10,805 nt of DNA from Candidatus Zixiibacteriota bacterium. GTDB taxonomy: Bacteria; Zixibacteria; MSB-5A5; GN15; JACZUZ01. The notes beneath the pieces were generated by a model that saw only the letters and a program-made list of their open reading frames with translations, made no database searches and had not been told where the DNA came from. Position numbers and translations under genes: made by a program. Shown here piece by piece: positions 1 to 6,333 of the stretch. Each line of letters starts with the position of its first letter. Position 1 is the first letter of the stretch. The stretch spans positions 1 to 10,805 of the forward strand of contig JACZUZ010000029.1 in NCBI GenBank assembly GCA_022572905.1, written 5' to 3'.

Positions 1-117
1 CGGGGCCACCCATACGCGGCGAGATACCATTCCCGCCGGGTGTCGGCCTTGGAAATTCGCCGGCGACGCGGCCTCGGTTCCCGCCGGCCTGTCCCCAAGG
101 CCTTTCCGCCGTCTGTG
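1..117. other. GC-rich window edge, no supported gene
   Basis: About 70% GC by hand count over 1-120. No convincing coding region is seen in six frames. A minus-strand ATG at 28-30 opens a frame (MVSRRVWVAP) that runs off the window edge, with a GGCGGGA purine-rich stretch before it. It could be the first codons of a gene after the small protein at 118-312, but ten residues are too few to judge. Confidence 0.3.
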
Positions 118-312
118 TCATTGCAGATAGGATTTGCCGGCTGACAGCAATTCCTCAACCGCCTTCACGATCCTGAGCCACACGGCCTCTCCCTCCATGT
201 CACCGGCAGCAAGGCGCTCGTCGGCCCGCATGGCCGCTTCAATGTCGGCTGCGTCGCCATACTGCTTTATGAGCTCATTGGCGGAGCGGTAGATGTCGAG
301 GTCGGAGGTCAT
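118..312 (-). CDS. Small alphaproteobacterial-type hypothetical protein (64 aa)
   Basis: This is a 64-residue soluble, mostly helical, acidic protein with no signal peptide or membrane segment. The core (IYRSANELIKQYG, then AAMRADERLAAGDMEG, then AVWLRIVKAVEEL) matches by memory a family of short proteins of unknown function common in Alphaproteobacteria, possibly the one called DUF6961. That family assignment is recall, not a search result. It starts 20 bases downstream of the hybrid gene ending at 333 on the same strand, so the two may be co-transcribed. No strong Shine-Dalgarno sequence is seen. It ends in TGA, whereas the four complete genes from 2266 to 10137 end in TAA or TAG. GC content and family both set it apart from the sequence beyond ~620. 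Function is unknown. Confidence 0.72.
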   Translation of the reverse strand: MTSDLDIYRSANELIKQYGDAADIEAAMRADERLAAGDMEGEAVWLRIVKAVEELLSAGKSYLQ

Positions 313-332
313 AGAGAGAAGCCGCGCCCTGT

Positions 333-1139
333 TTACCGGCAGGGCTTGACCGTCAGCCCGCTCGGCAACACCGTTTTCTCGTCACCACAAGCCATATCGA
401 GTTGATCCTGTGTCAACTCCCTGACGCCCCGGAGGTTGGCCCCGCTTATGTTGGCCAGCCTCAGCCCGACATCGGTAAGGTTGGCCCTCTCCAGGTTGGC
501 ATTGGTCAGGTTGGCCCTTTTAAGGCTGGCGTGGCTGAGGTCCGCCCGCACCAGTGTGGCGCCCTCCAGATTGGCCCGGCCCAGGTTGACCCACTTCAGA
601 TTGGCCTTGGTCAGTACGGCGCCCTGCAGATTGACTCTTTCGCCGTAATTGGAAAACCCAAGCCGTGATCGATCGGTTCCAAATGTTCCGCTGGGCGGGG
701 CCCCTGCTCCGCACATTATGGCGAATGAGTTGCGGAAAGTTGTGTCGAAAACACTGCTATAAATTGGGTCGTCAAAATTTTCCGCGCCGTTTCCGGCGGC
801 CTCGCAAACAATTATTCCGCTGAGCGAAGCGTTTTGAATCGCCACAAATTCAGCGGGGAAAAACTCCATCGCAACATATCCGAGTTGATCGTCCCTTGAT
901 TCGAAATCGAAGCTGGGACCGGGAGCGTGTAGTTCAATCAATATCAAGTCACCCGGAGAGAGAGCGTTCGCGGCAGAGTTTATTGCATTGGCCGCGCTGG
1001 TTCCTGCGATAGATGAATATCCCCATTGCAGTCCCGGCGCTATTCCTCTTATACCAATTCCATTGTCAGAGCCAATCATTTCCCCAATCACAGCCGTCCC
1101 GTGATTGCGCCACCCCTGCTCTCCGATCATCCCTCCCAT
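333..1139 (-). CDS. S8 protease core fragment fused to a pentapeptide-repeat C-terminus
   Basis: From the internal ATG at 1139 this reads 268 residues. The open frame really extends back to 1232, and that upstream part holds the catalytic aspartate motif VIDVEG. Residues 10-172 are S8 core: the NHGTAV histidine motif (H13), the substrate-binding region, the AAGNGAENF oxyanion asparagine (N117), and FSNYGERVNLQG, which in the family is soon followed by the GTSxASP serine motif. Here that motif never comes. From residue ~174 the chain is about 13 pentapeptide repeats (ANLKW, ANLEG, ADLSH, ANLTN and similar), then LTQDQLDMACGDEKTVLPSG, a C-terminal tail I recognise from alphaproteobacterial pentapeptide proteins. 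No good ribosome-binding site precedes 1139, so independent translation is doubtful. With no nucleophile serine it should be proteolytically dead. Confidence 0.68.
   Translation of the reverse strand: MGGMIGEQGWRNHGTAVIGEMIGSDNGIGIRGIAPGLQWGYSSIAGTSAANAINSAANALSPGDLILIELHAPGPSFDFESRDDQLGYVAMEFFPAEFVAIQNASLSGIIVCEAAGNGAENFDDPIYSSVFDTTFRNSFAIMCGAGAPPSGTFGTDRSRLGFSNYGERVNLQGAVLTKANLKWVNLGRANLEGATLVRADLSHASLKRANLTNANLERANLTDVGLRLANISGANLRGVRELTQDQLDMACGDEKTVLPSGLTVKPCR
420..635 (-). repeat. Pentapeptide-repeat coding block (right-handed quadrilateral beta-helix)
   Basis: Codons 169-240 of the 333-1139 frame fall into consecutive five-residue units with L/I at the centre and mostly A at position -2 (VNLQG, AVLTK, ANLKW, VNLGR, ANLEG, ATLVR, ADLSH, ASLKR, ANLTN, ANLER, ANLTD, VGLRL, ANISG, ANLRG). 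This pattern folds as a beta-helix in known family members. The DNA shows the matching 15-bp periodicity (recurrent TTGGCC on the + strand). The first unit, VNLQG, also fits the S8 sequence before it, so the exact border is ambiguous by about five codons. Confidence 0.85.
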
Positions 1140-1232
1140 AGTCGCAATTGGAGAATTGGCCGTCAGGTCTTCGTGGGCGATCAGCCAGGCTCCTTCAACG
1201 TCAATAACTGTGACTCCTGTTCCATCTCCACC

Positions 1233-1841
1233 TCATAGAAAGGCATAATCAGCGTCGACTCCATCCGGCGCTGGATTAAGATATGTCTGAGCCGCCACAA
1301 AATCCGGAGTCGTAGCTTCCGCTACGGCTGGTTCCGGTTTCGGCATCGGATAAGCGATTTCCACGATATCCAGCGCGTTGAGCTGATTGATTACTATCAT
1401 CGCCTCTGCGGGATCGGTGATGGCGATCTGATAGTATCCCGCCATATCCGCCAGTTTCAGACCTGATGAGAGTTGGAGTTTCTTCCTCTGTGCGTCAAGC
1501 TCCGCCACCGGCGCCGCAAAAATGGAACTCACTCTGGATGCTTGCAGATATACTTTCAACACAGCCTCGGCCTCGGAAATGTTTCTATTTCTTAGTGAAA
1601 CCAACGGGGAGCCGCCCTTGCCGATGGCCTTGCGCACTTCGGACTCGTCAGTGAATTTTACGACGATAAATTCTAGCTCCGCTCTGGGGCTTATCTCAGT
1701 ATGGAGAGGCTTTATAACGAGGTTGCGTTCTTTGAGAGGTACTGATCCCGCCTGAGACTTTGCGCTTTGCGCTTCGGTATCGGAAACCAAGTTGGCGAGT
1801 AAGAGGAAACTGGCTAGCAGTATGAGAATTCGTTTGTTCAT
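1233..1841 (-). CDS. N-terminal fragment: signal peptide and propeptide region of a secreted S8 protease
   Basis: This 202-residue fragment begins with a clear Sec signal peptide (MNKRILILLASFLLLANLVS, likely cleaved near DTEA/QSAK). A start at 1841 is supported by an AAGGTGA ribosome-binding site. Residues ~30-170 are a charged, non-catalytic region of the kind found as prodomain before S8 catalytic domains. Residues ~180-200 (TPDFVAAQTYLNPAPDGVDA) match the linker just before the S8 core in related secreted proteases. Translation ends at TGA (1233-1235), exactly before the glycine-rich strand carrying the catalytic aspartate. Alone it would be a secreted propeptide with no enzyme. Readthrough, a mutation or a base-call error at the TGA are all possible. 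The family call rests on recognised motifs and on the in-frame continuation. Confidence 0.7.
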   Translation of the reverse strand: MNKRILILLASFLLLANLVSDTEAQSAKSQAGSVPLKERNLVIKPLHTEISPRAELEFIVVKFTDESEVRKAIGKGGSPLVSLRNRNISEAEAVLKVYLQASRVSSIFAAPVAELDAQRKKLQLSSGLKLADMAGYYQIAITDPAEAMIVINQLNALDIVEIAYPMPKPEPAVAEATTPDFVAAQTYLNPAPDGVDADYAFL

Positions 1842-1845
1842 TGTT

Positions 1846-1852
1846 TCACCTT
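1846..1852 (-). promoter_or_regulatory. Ribosome-binding site of the S8 gene
   Basis: The minus strand reads AAGGTGA four bases before the ATG at 1841. It fixes the start, and the signal peptide that follows agrees. No convincing promoter is seen close by: a TTGACC at 1884-1879 would place the transcript start inside this site. Confidence 0.7.
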
Positions 1853-1956
1853 ATGTTCTTAATCTTGGCAGTTCAAAAGGTCAATATTTTTCACGGTTCT
1901 GAATAACAGCTTTATTAACACTATCCACTTAGCGTCCGAATATACTCAACAGATTG

Positions 1957-2006
1957 ATATGGCCAATGTTTCTTTTCCTCAAAAGATTTCGGCGGATTGG
2001 CCATAT
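1957..2006. repeat. Perfect 11-bp inverted repeat, possible operator pair
   Basis: ATATGGCCAAT at 1957-1967 is matched by its reverse complement ATTGGCCATAT at 1996-2006, separated by 28 bases. Each arm contains the palindrome TGGCCA. It lies 116-165 bases upstream of the S8 start codon. The arms could be two binding sites for a dimeric regulator, or the stem of a hairpin. No T-tract follows on either strand, so it is not an intrinsic terminator. Confidence 0.5.
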
Positions 2007-2150
2007 TGCTCGACCCTATAATATTGCTTTGAGTTAGCGCGAAAAGGCTCCCAGGAAGAGATTTAAAATCGAAGTAGGAAAGGCGTTCTTATAGAGCGAG
2101 ACAATAATTCTCGCCTGTTTCAAAGATAGCAAATCGACGGCATCATGCAA

Positions 2151-2194
2151 GAGAAAAGCGGCCGGGGAAAAAGCTCTCAGAGCGTTCCGGCCGC
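2151..2194 (-). terminator. Probable intrinsic terminator of the M16 operon
   Basis: On the minus strand GCGGCCGG (2194-2187) pairs with CCGGCCGC (2165-2158), forming an 8-bp GC-only stem. The loop holds a smaller GCTC/GAGC hairpin. A short T-rich run (TTTTCTCTT) follows immediately. It lies about 70 bases past the TAG of the M16-LolA gene (2266), the right place and direction to end that transcript. The U-tract is short, so efficiency is uncertain. Confidence 0.6.
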
Positions 2195-2265
2195 CTCACG
2201 TATGTCGTTGGAATGAGCCCAATTAGAGCTAATGATTAATTTTCAACTTCAATCGTAATTTGGCG

Positions 2266-4410
2266 CTATGGTTTCGCGAATGCGTCAGCGGGAACATTCA
2301 CATTGAGCTTCATTTCACTCACTGTTAATTCCTGAAATTGCTTACCGCCGGTGGACTTGCTTTCCTTGAATGGAATCTTAATCCCATCGACTTCGGTGAA
2401 ATCGCCATAGACAAGGTCTATTGCCGCCGGTCCCGCCATCGTGGTTCCAAAAAAGTGACTCGAAACAGGAATCATTGTAGTTGCGTCCAGCGCCAGTTTG
2501 ATTAGCTCATCACCGGCCTCATCGATCAAATAAACATACTCCACGCTATGTCCGCTCTCTTCGCCGCTTCCGCCATAGACTGGCGTATACTCTGAATTGT
2601 CCAATGATCCGAAAATAGCAATCAGACTTCTGGCCATATCTTTCTTACTGGATTGGGCCTCCGTTTCGGGAAGGGGATTAGTTTTTCCGCCCATAGTTTG
2701 CCAACCTTGTGAACCGTCAAAGACGATTTTCATTTCTCCACCGGGAGTGAGAATCGTGACAACCTGTTTGTCCGGTAGCTCCACCATAATTGTCGCTGAC
2801 ATTGTCATCAATTGCGGTCCCATGCTCATAGTTAGATTACCGGAGCGCGAGTAGGATTTGATTTTCTTGTATGAATCCACTCCGCCGGTCGCCTTGGCGG
2901 CGGCGAGAAGAAGGGCTCTGCCCTTTTCGATGTTCTCTGGCGTGTTCTCGATATCCGAATCGCTCTCGGGGGATGGAATACTTATATCAACAGTGTCAAC
3001 TGGCAGACCCAGCTCCTCAAGTGAGCCATCGAAATCCGCGCCGTTCCCAACTACCAGAAAGTGCAACTTGTCCAGCTGGAAATCTTTCTTGGCCTGCTCG
3101 ACTACTTGCTCTGGGGTGACTTTCTCTACTTTGTCTTTGATCTGGTTTAGAAAGTCAGCGGGGATTCCATAGGCGTCATAGGTAACCATACGATTGACAA
3201 CTTCGCTACGCGTATCGAACTTGAATACGAACGAGTTGAGATATCCGTCGATGGACCTCGACATTTCCGCCTCTGTGGGCGGCTCAGTGATCATTGATTC
3301 CATTTGCTTTTTGACAGCGCGAATGGCTTTGAGAGTCGTCTCAGATTTTGTCGATGCGAAACCAAAGAAGCGTCCCGGATAAGTGACATTGGCGTCAAAT
3401 CTACCTCCGGTAGCGTAGGCCAGTCCCTCTCGCGAACGGACATTGTTAAACAGACGGCTCCCAAATCCACCGCCGAAAATGTTGTTCATAACAATACGAG
3501 TGGGGTAGTCTTCATCAGTGACCAGCCCGCCGATGTGCCCGATATAGATATTCGACTGGTTTACATCCGTTTTGGGAGCGTAATGCACTCCGCTACTCCA
3601 ATCATAATCAACCTCGGGAGGGGGAGGGGCGGTTTCGCCGGTAGCTTTCCAGTCGCCGAAATATTTCTTCAAGTCCTTGATTATGTCATTCTTCTTAAAG
3701 TCACCCCAGACAGCGATTTGGAGGTTGGATGGATGGATATACTTCTTATGGAATTCGATCAGGTCAGCGCGAGTAACAGCGTCGATTGTAGCGTATTCCG
3801 TTTGCCTGGCATACGGTGACTCTTTGCCATAAATAATTTTAGAAAATTCACTTGAGGCCAGTTGCATGGGGTTATCATTACGACGCGCGATACCGGCCCG
3901 GGTTTGTGTCTTGGCCAGGTCGATTTTCTCCTGGTCGAAACTTGGATTGCGCAGAATCTCTGAGAGGGTTTCCAGCACCAAGTCGCTGTATTCAATCAAG
4001 CCTCCGCCGAATGCGTTGCCGCTGACCAAGCCGATACTGGTTTCAGCTGTCGCTCCAACACTTTCGAGACGCTCGTCAATTTCGTCTCCGCTCCATTTGG
4101 AAGTTCCACCGGTGCGCAAAACCTGTCCGGTTAATCCGGCTAACCCAACTTTTTCGGCCGGGTTCAGATAACTTCCGGCCGCAATGCGGATCGATATATT
4201 AAAAAGTGGCAATGAATGGTCTTCGACAATGTAGAGTCTAATACCGTTGTCCAGCTCGATTTTGTCGACTTCGGGAACCTGGAGTTTGTTCAGGCGGGGA
4301 AATTTTAGCTCTTCCACCCTGCCCTGGTCTGCGAGCGCCGCGCAGGGCAGTGTCAATATCGACAGCGCAGTAATCGCAACTACTCCGCTTAATCTCATTA
4401 TTGTCTTCAC
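2266..4410 (-). CDS. Non-catalytic M16 peptidase subunit fused to a LolA-like domain, exported
   Basis: This is an M16 (pitrilysin/insulinase) family protein that has lost the metal site. Residue numbers count from the upstream ATG at 4446. The HxxEH position reads GLAGLTGQVL, with G104, G107 and Q108 replacing the two histidines and the glutamate. The second M16 domain (~225-405) keeps the RLFNNVRSREGLAYA arginine/tyrosine region used for substrate binding. Residues ~505-726 form an extra domain resembling the LolA/outer-membrane-lipoprotein-sorting fold (DGSQGWQ, then GDFTEVDGIKIPFK). I prefer GTG at 4410 over ATG at 4446: AAAGGA lies six bases before it and the product then begins with a compact signal peptide (VKTIMRLSGVVAITALSI, cleaved near CAALA/DQG). 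It lies 83 bases after the catalytic M16 gene and is very likely its partner, as in known paired M16 peptidases. It is 714 aa from GTG, 726 from ATG. Confidence 0.88.
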   Translation of the reverse strand: MKTIMRLSGVVAITALSILTLPCAALADQGRVEELKFPRLNKLQVPEVDKIELDNGIRLYIVEDHSLPLFNISIRIAAGSYLNPAEKVGLAGLTGQVLRTGGTSKWSGDEIDERLESVGATAETSIGLVSGNAFGGGLIEYSDLVLETLSEILRNPSFDQEKIDLAKTQTRAGIARRNDNPMQLASSEFSKIIYGKESPYARQTEYATIDAVTRADLIEFHKKYIHPSNLQIAVWGDFKKNDIIKDLKKYFGDWKATGETAPPPPEVDYDWSSGVHYAPKTDVNQSNIYIGHIGGLVTDEDYPTRIVMNNIFGGGFGSRLFNNVRSREGLAYATGGRFDANVTYPGRFFGFASTKSETTLKAIRAVKKQMESMITEPPTEAEMSRSIDGYLNSFVFKFDTRSEVVNRMVTYDAYGIPADFLNQIKDKVEKVTPEQVVEQAKKDFQLDKLHFLVVGNGADFDGSLEELGLPVDTVDISIPSPESDSDIENTPENIEKGRALLLAAAKATGGVDSYKKIKSYSRSGNLTMSMGPQLMTMSATIMVELPDKQVVTILTPGGEMKIVFDGSQGWQTMGGKTNPLPETEAQSSKKDMARSLIAIFGSLDNSEYTPVYGGSGEESGHSVEYVYLIDEAGDELIKLALDATTMIPVSSHFFGTTMAGPAAIDLVYGDFTEVDGIKIPFKESKSTGGKQFQELTVSEMKLNVNVPADAFAKP

Positions 4411-4416
4411 GATTAT

Positions 4417-4422
4417 TCCTTT
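4417..4422 (-). promoter_or_regulatory. Ribosome-binding site selecting the GTG start at 4410
   Basis: The minus strand reads AAAGGA, six bases before GTG at 4410-4408. The upstream ATGs at 4446 and 4431 lack equally well-placed sites and would add 12 or 7 residues before the signal peptide. This is the basis for the shorter start. Confidence 0.6.
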
Positions 4423-4493
4423 ACGTGTCATCTCTCTATATATCATCTTCTTGAGGAAGTAATTTCAATTTTAGTAAACGGAGAATCCGAATG

Positions 4494-6044
4494 CTAAGAA
4501 TCCACAGTTTCGATTACTGCGATAGTGCGATTCTTGCGGGTGAAGTATTTCTTGGCCACGCGTTGAATGTCATCTCCCGTGACTGAGTTGATTCGATCCA
4601 GCTCACGAAACAATTCGCGCCAATCTCCGGCTATCATCTCATATGAGCCGAGCTGAATAGCCATACCAACTCGGCTTTCAAGCTGATTAATAAAACTCGC
4701 TTTCGCCCTGGCGCGGATTTTTTCCATTTCCTCTTCCGGCAAAGGCGCTTCTTTGAGCTTTTCGATTTCACCCAGAACCAGCTCTTCGACTTCGGCGTTA
4801 GAAACGTCCTTGGCGTTCACCGCGTAAACCGCCGCCATGCCCGGGTACTTATTACCGGGGAAACCTGTTAGCGCGCCGACATTAACGGCCTTCTTGGTTT
4901 CCTTAACTAGTTTCTTGTAAAGCAGGGAAGTGCGGCCGTTTCCCAGATAGTCCACCAGCGCGTCGAGCGCTGGTTTATCGGCGTGCTGTGAGTTTGGCAC
5001 ATGATATCCAACCAGCCAGAACGGCTGGGCCGGATCCTCTACCACAACTCTGCGTTCGCCCAACTGCTCTGGCTCGACTGTGTGAATTAATTCGATCGGG
5101 TCGCCTTTGGGCAAATCACCGAAGTATTTTTCGGCAAACTTGAATACGTCTTTGGCGTTAACATCGCCAACCACTATCAGGCAGAGATTATTGGGGACGT
5201 AGTATTTTTTGAAGAACGCAGTCGCCTCTTCGCGGCTGTAGTTGCCAAGATCAGACATATGCCCGACGCCGGAAATCCCGTAGGGATGAGCCTTGAACGA
5301 GGCTGAGAGCCATTCCTCGATTAGTTTACCAATTCCGCTGGACTCTATGCGCATCCGGCGCTCTTCCTTGACTACGTCCACTTCCTTGTGGTATTCGCGC
5401 AGGACCGGATTCGAGAAGCGGGCCGCCTCAAGCATAATCGCCAGTTCGAGTTTGTTTTGCGGGAAATTGTAAAGGTAGCAGGTTTGGTCCATGCTGGTGA
5501 AGGCGTTCAGATTCACAAAGCCTTCGCGCTCGATGATGTTCCCCAATTCGTTGGTGACCACGTATTGATCGCATTCGTCCTGAGCGGAGCGAAAAGTTTT
5601 CTCGAGGTTAACCAGTTTCACGCTGTCGGCCAGAGAGCCTTTGTTGCGCTCACTACGCCAGGCCAGAAACGCTTCCTCTTCGGCTTCGATAGCTATTTTT
5701 TCTTTGGCGTAGTTATTTGTTCCGATTTCCTGATCGCCCTTGAAAGCCATGTGCTCAAAGACATGAGCCATCCCCGTAAATCCTTTGGGATCATCCGAGC
5801 TTCCCACATTTGCGTAGGTCACCAAAGATGCGACCGGCGCGTCTCGTCGTTCCAAAACGATTATCCTCAGCCCGTTTTCAAGAGTTCTTTCGACAATTTT
5901 GTTTTCGAAGTCTTTTATGTCGAAAGAGTTCGCTTGGGGTACCACAAGCGCCAGGGCGAGAATGGCGACGACAAAGATTCGCAGGTGCGTTTTGTTTAAC
6001 TCTGAGCGCGACGAGATGAGATTAGTTGAAATGAAATTTGCCAC
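4494..6044 (-). CDS. Zinc-dependent M16 peptidase, catalytic subunit, exported
   Basis: This is a 516-residue M16 family metallopeptidase. The inverted zinc motif HVFEH is at residues 94-98 (H94 and H98 as ligands, E97 as catalytic base). The distal glutamate ligand is likely E227 in EVDVVKEERR. Between them is a charged insertion (~115-185), so the spacing to the third ligand exceeds the usual ~76 residues. The second half is the M16 C-terminal domain (~245-430), with GNGRTSLLYKKL bearing the conserved R and Y. The N-terminus has a hydrophobic segment (LRIFVVAILALALVV, ~21-35) behind an unusually long polar stretch, fitting an export signal. The start is GTG at 6044, supported by GGAGGAA just upstream. 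It is the first gene of the operon whose second gene encodes the inactive M16-LolA partner. Likely role: periplasmic peptide degradation or processing; the substrate is unknown. Confidence 0.92.
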   Translation of the reverse strand: MANFISTNLISSRSELNKTHLRIFVVAILALALVVPQANSFDIKDFENKIVERTLENGLRIIVLERRDAPVASLVTYANVGSSDDPKGFTGMAHVFEHMAFKGDQEIGTNNYAKEKIAIEAEEEAFLAWRSERNKGSLADSVKLVNLEKTFRSAQDECDQYVVTNELGNIIEREGFVNLNAFTSMDQTCYLYNFPQNKLELAIMLEAARFSNPVLREYHKEVDVVKEERRMRIESSGIGKLIEEWLSASFKAHPYGISGVGHMSDLGNYSREEATAFFKKYYVPNNLCLIVVGDVNAKDVFKFAEKYFGDLPKGDPIELIHTVEPEQLGERRVVVEDPAQPFWLVGYHVPNSQHADKPALDALVDYLGNGRTSLLYKKLVKETKKAVNVGALTGFPGNKYPGMAAVYAVNAKDVSNAEVEELVLGEIEKLKEAPLPEEEMEKIRARAKASFINQLESRVGMAIQLGSYEMIAGDWRELFRELDRINSVTGDDIQRVAKKYFTRKNRTIAVIETVDS

Positions 6045-6048
6045 AGTG

Positions 6049-6055
6049 TTCCTCC
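6049..6055 (-). promoter_or_regulatory. Ribosome-binding site for the GTG start of the catalytic M16 gene
   Basis: The minus strand reads GGAGGAA, a strong Shine-Dalgarno sequence, four bases before the GTG at 6044-6042. It decides the non-ATG start; no in-frame ATG lies between it and the hydrophobic signal segment. Confidence 0.8.
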
Positions 6056-6238
6056 GAGTGACTTGATTAGTAATGATATTATTTTAGGAAAAATCTTGTG
6101 TATCTAAATAGGTGTCTTGCTTCAACAGAAAGAATATGGGCCTGATGATAGCTTCGGTGCAGCCTACTAGTGAGGATACTTTCACCCTGAATCCAAGTCA
6201 AGCCGTTCGATTGCGATAATGACCAGGCGCAAATTAAG

Positions 6239-6267
6239 CCATCCTCCCTTGGCCATCCGTCCCTTGG
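6239..6267. repeat. Two-copy imperfect tandem repeat in the glgP-M16 gap
   Basis: CCATCCTCCCTTGG (6239-6252) is followed at once by CCATCCGTCCCTTGG (6253-6267), identical but for one inserted base. It lies in the 289-base gap between the phosphorylase stop and the M16 start (6045-6333). That gap has no gene, no clear terminator and no convincing promoter, though the operon promoter should be in it. The repeat may be incidental slippage or a pair of binding sites. Confidence 0.45.
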
Positions 6268-6333
6268 ATATTAGACGAACAATTTCAGCGGAAGTTGCGC
6301 GCTAAGTTTGTTGCTGGAGAGGGTTTTTTAATC

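Larger units (their letters stand above)
333..1841 (-). pseudogene. Broken S8 protease gene with pentapeptide-repeat tail (whole locus)
   Basis: Read from the ATG at 1841, one frame runs 502 codons to TAA at 333-335, interrupted only by a TGA at codon 203 (1233-1235). Sequence after the TGA stays in the same frame and still reads as S8 protease: GGDGTGVTVIDVEGAW, then the HGT motif. The fragments before and after are therefore one gene, not two. In the expected S8 order the aspartate (D214), histidine (H247) and oxyanion asparagine (N351) are present, but the GTSxASP serine block is absent. The frame changes to pentapeptide repeats around codons 403-407. The locus thus carries two lesions: a nonsense codon, and a replaced C-terminus lacking the nucleophile. 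Either lesion could be a real mutation or a sequencing/assembly fault. Confidence 0.75.
1842..2265. other. Intergenic region between the S8 locus and the M16 operon
   Basis: These 424 bases are AT-rich and contain no credible gene; the longest frames are short and lack ribosome-binding sites. Two structures stand out and are listed separately: an inverted repeat at 1957-2006 and a terminator-like hairpin at 2151-2194. Both flanking genes point the same way (minus), so this region should hold the end of the M16 transcript and the promoter of the S8 gene. No -35/-10 pair is convincing. Confidence 0.6.

Noticed and set aside
402..668. Plus-strand frame with a repetitive Q/V/G/P pattern (88 aa) and an overlapping 70-aa frame
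   Set aside because: Both are antisense shadows of the pentapeptide repeats; the periodicity comes from the 15-bp repeat on the other strand.
1233..1235. TGA as selenocysteine or a reassigned sense codon
   Set aside because: No catalytic Sec/Cys position is expected there, no following stem-loop was recognised, and the four long genes nearby contain no internal TGA.
1856..1884. TTGACC / TAAGAA as S8 promoter
   Set aside because: The -10 match is poor and the transcript would begin inside the ribosome-binding site.
2143..2217. Short plus-strand frame in the 1842-2265 gap
   Set aside because: About 23 codons with no ribosome-binding site, crossing the terminator-like hairpin; not a credible gene.
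3304..3819. Plus-strand open frame of 171 codons
   Set aside because: Antisense to the M16-LolA gene, with no recognisable family, signal or ribosome-binding site.
5388..5999. Long plus-strand open frame of 203 codons
   Set aside because: Entirely antisense to the catalytic M16 gene, which has intact motifs and a ribosome-binding site; the translation shows no recognisable domain.
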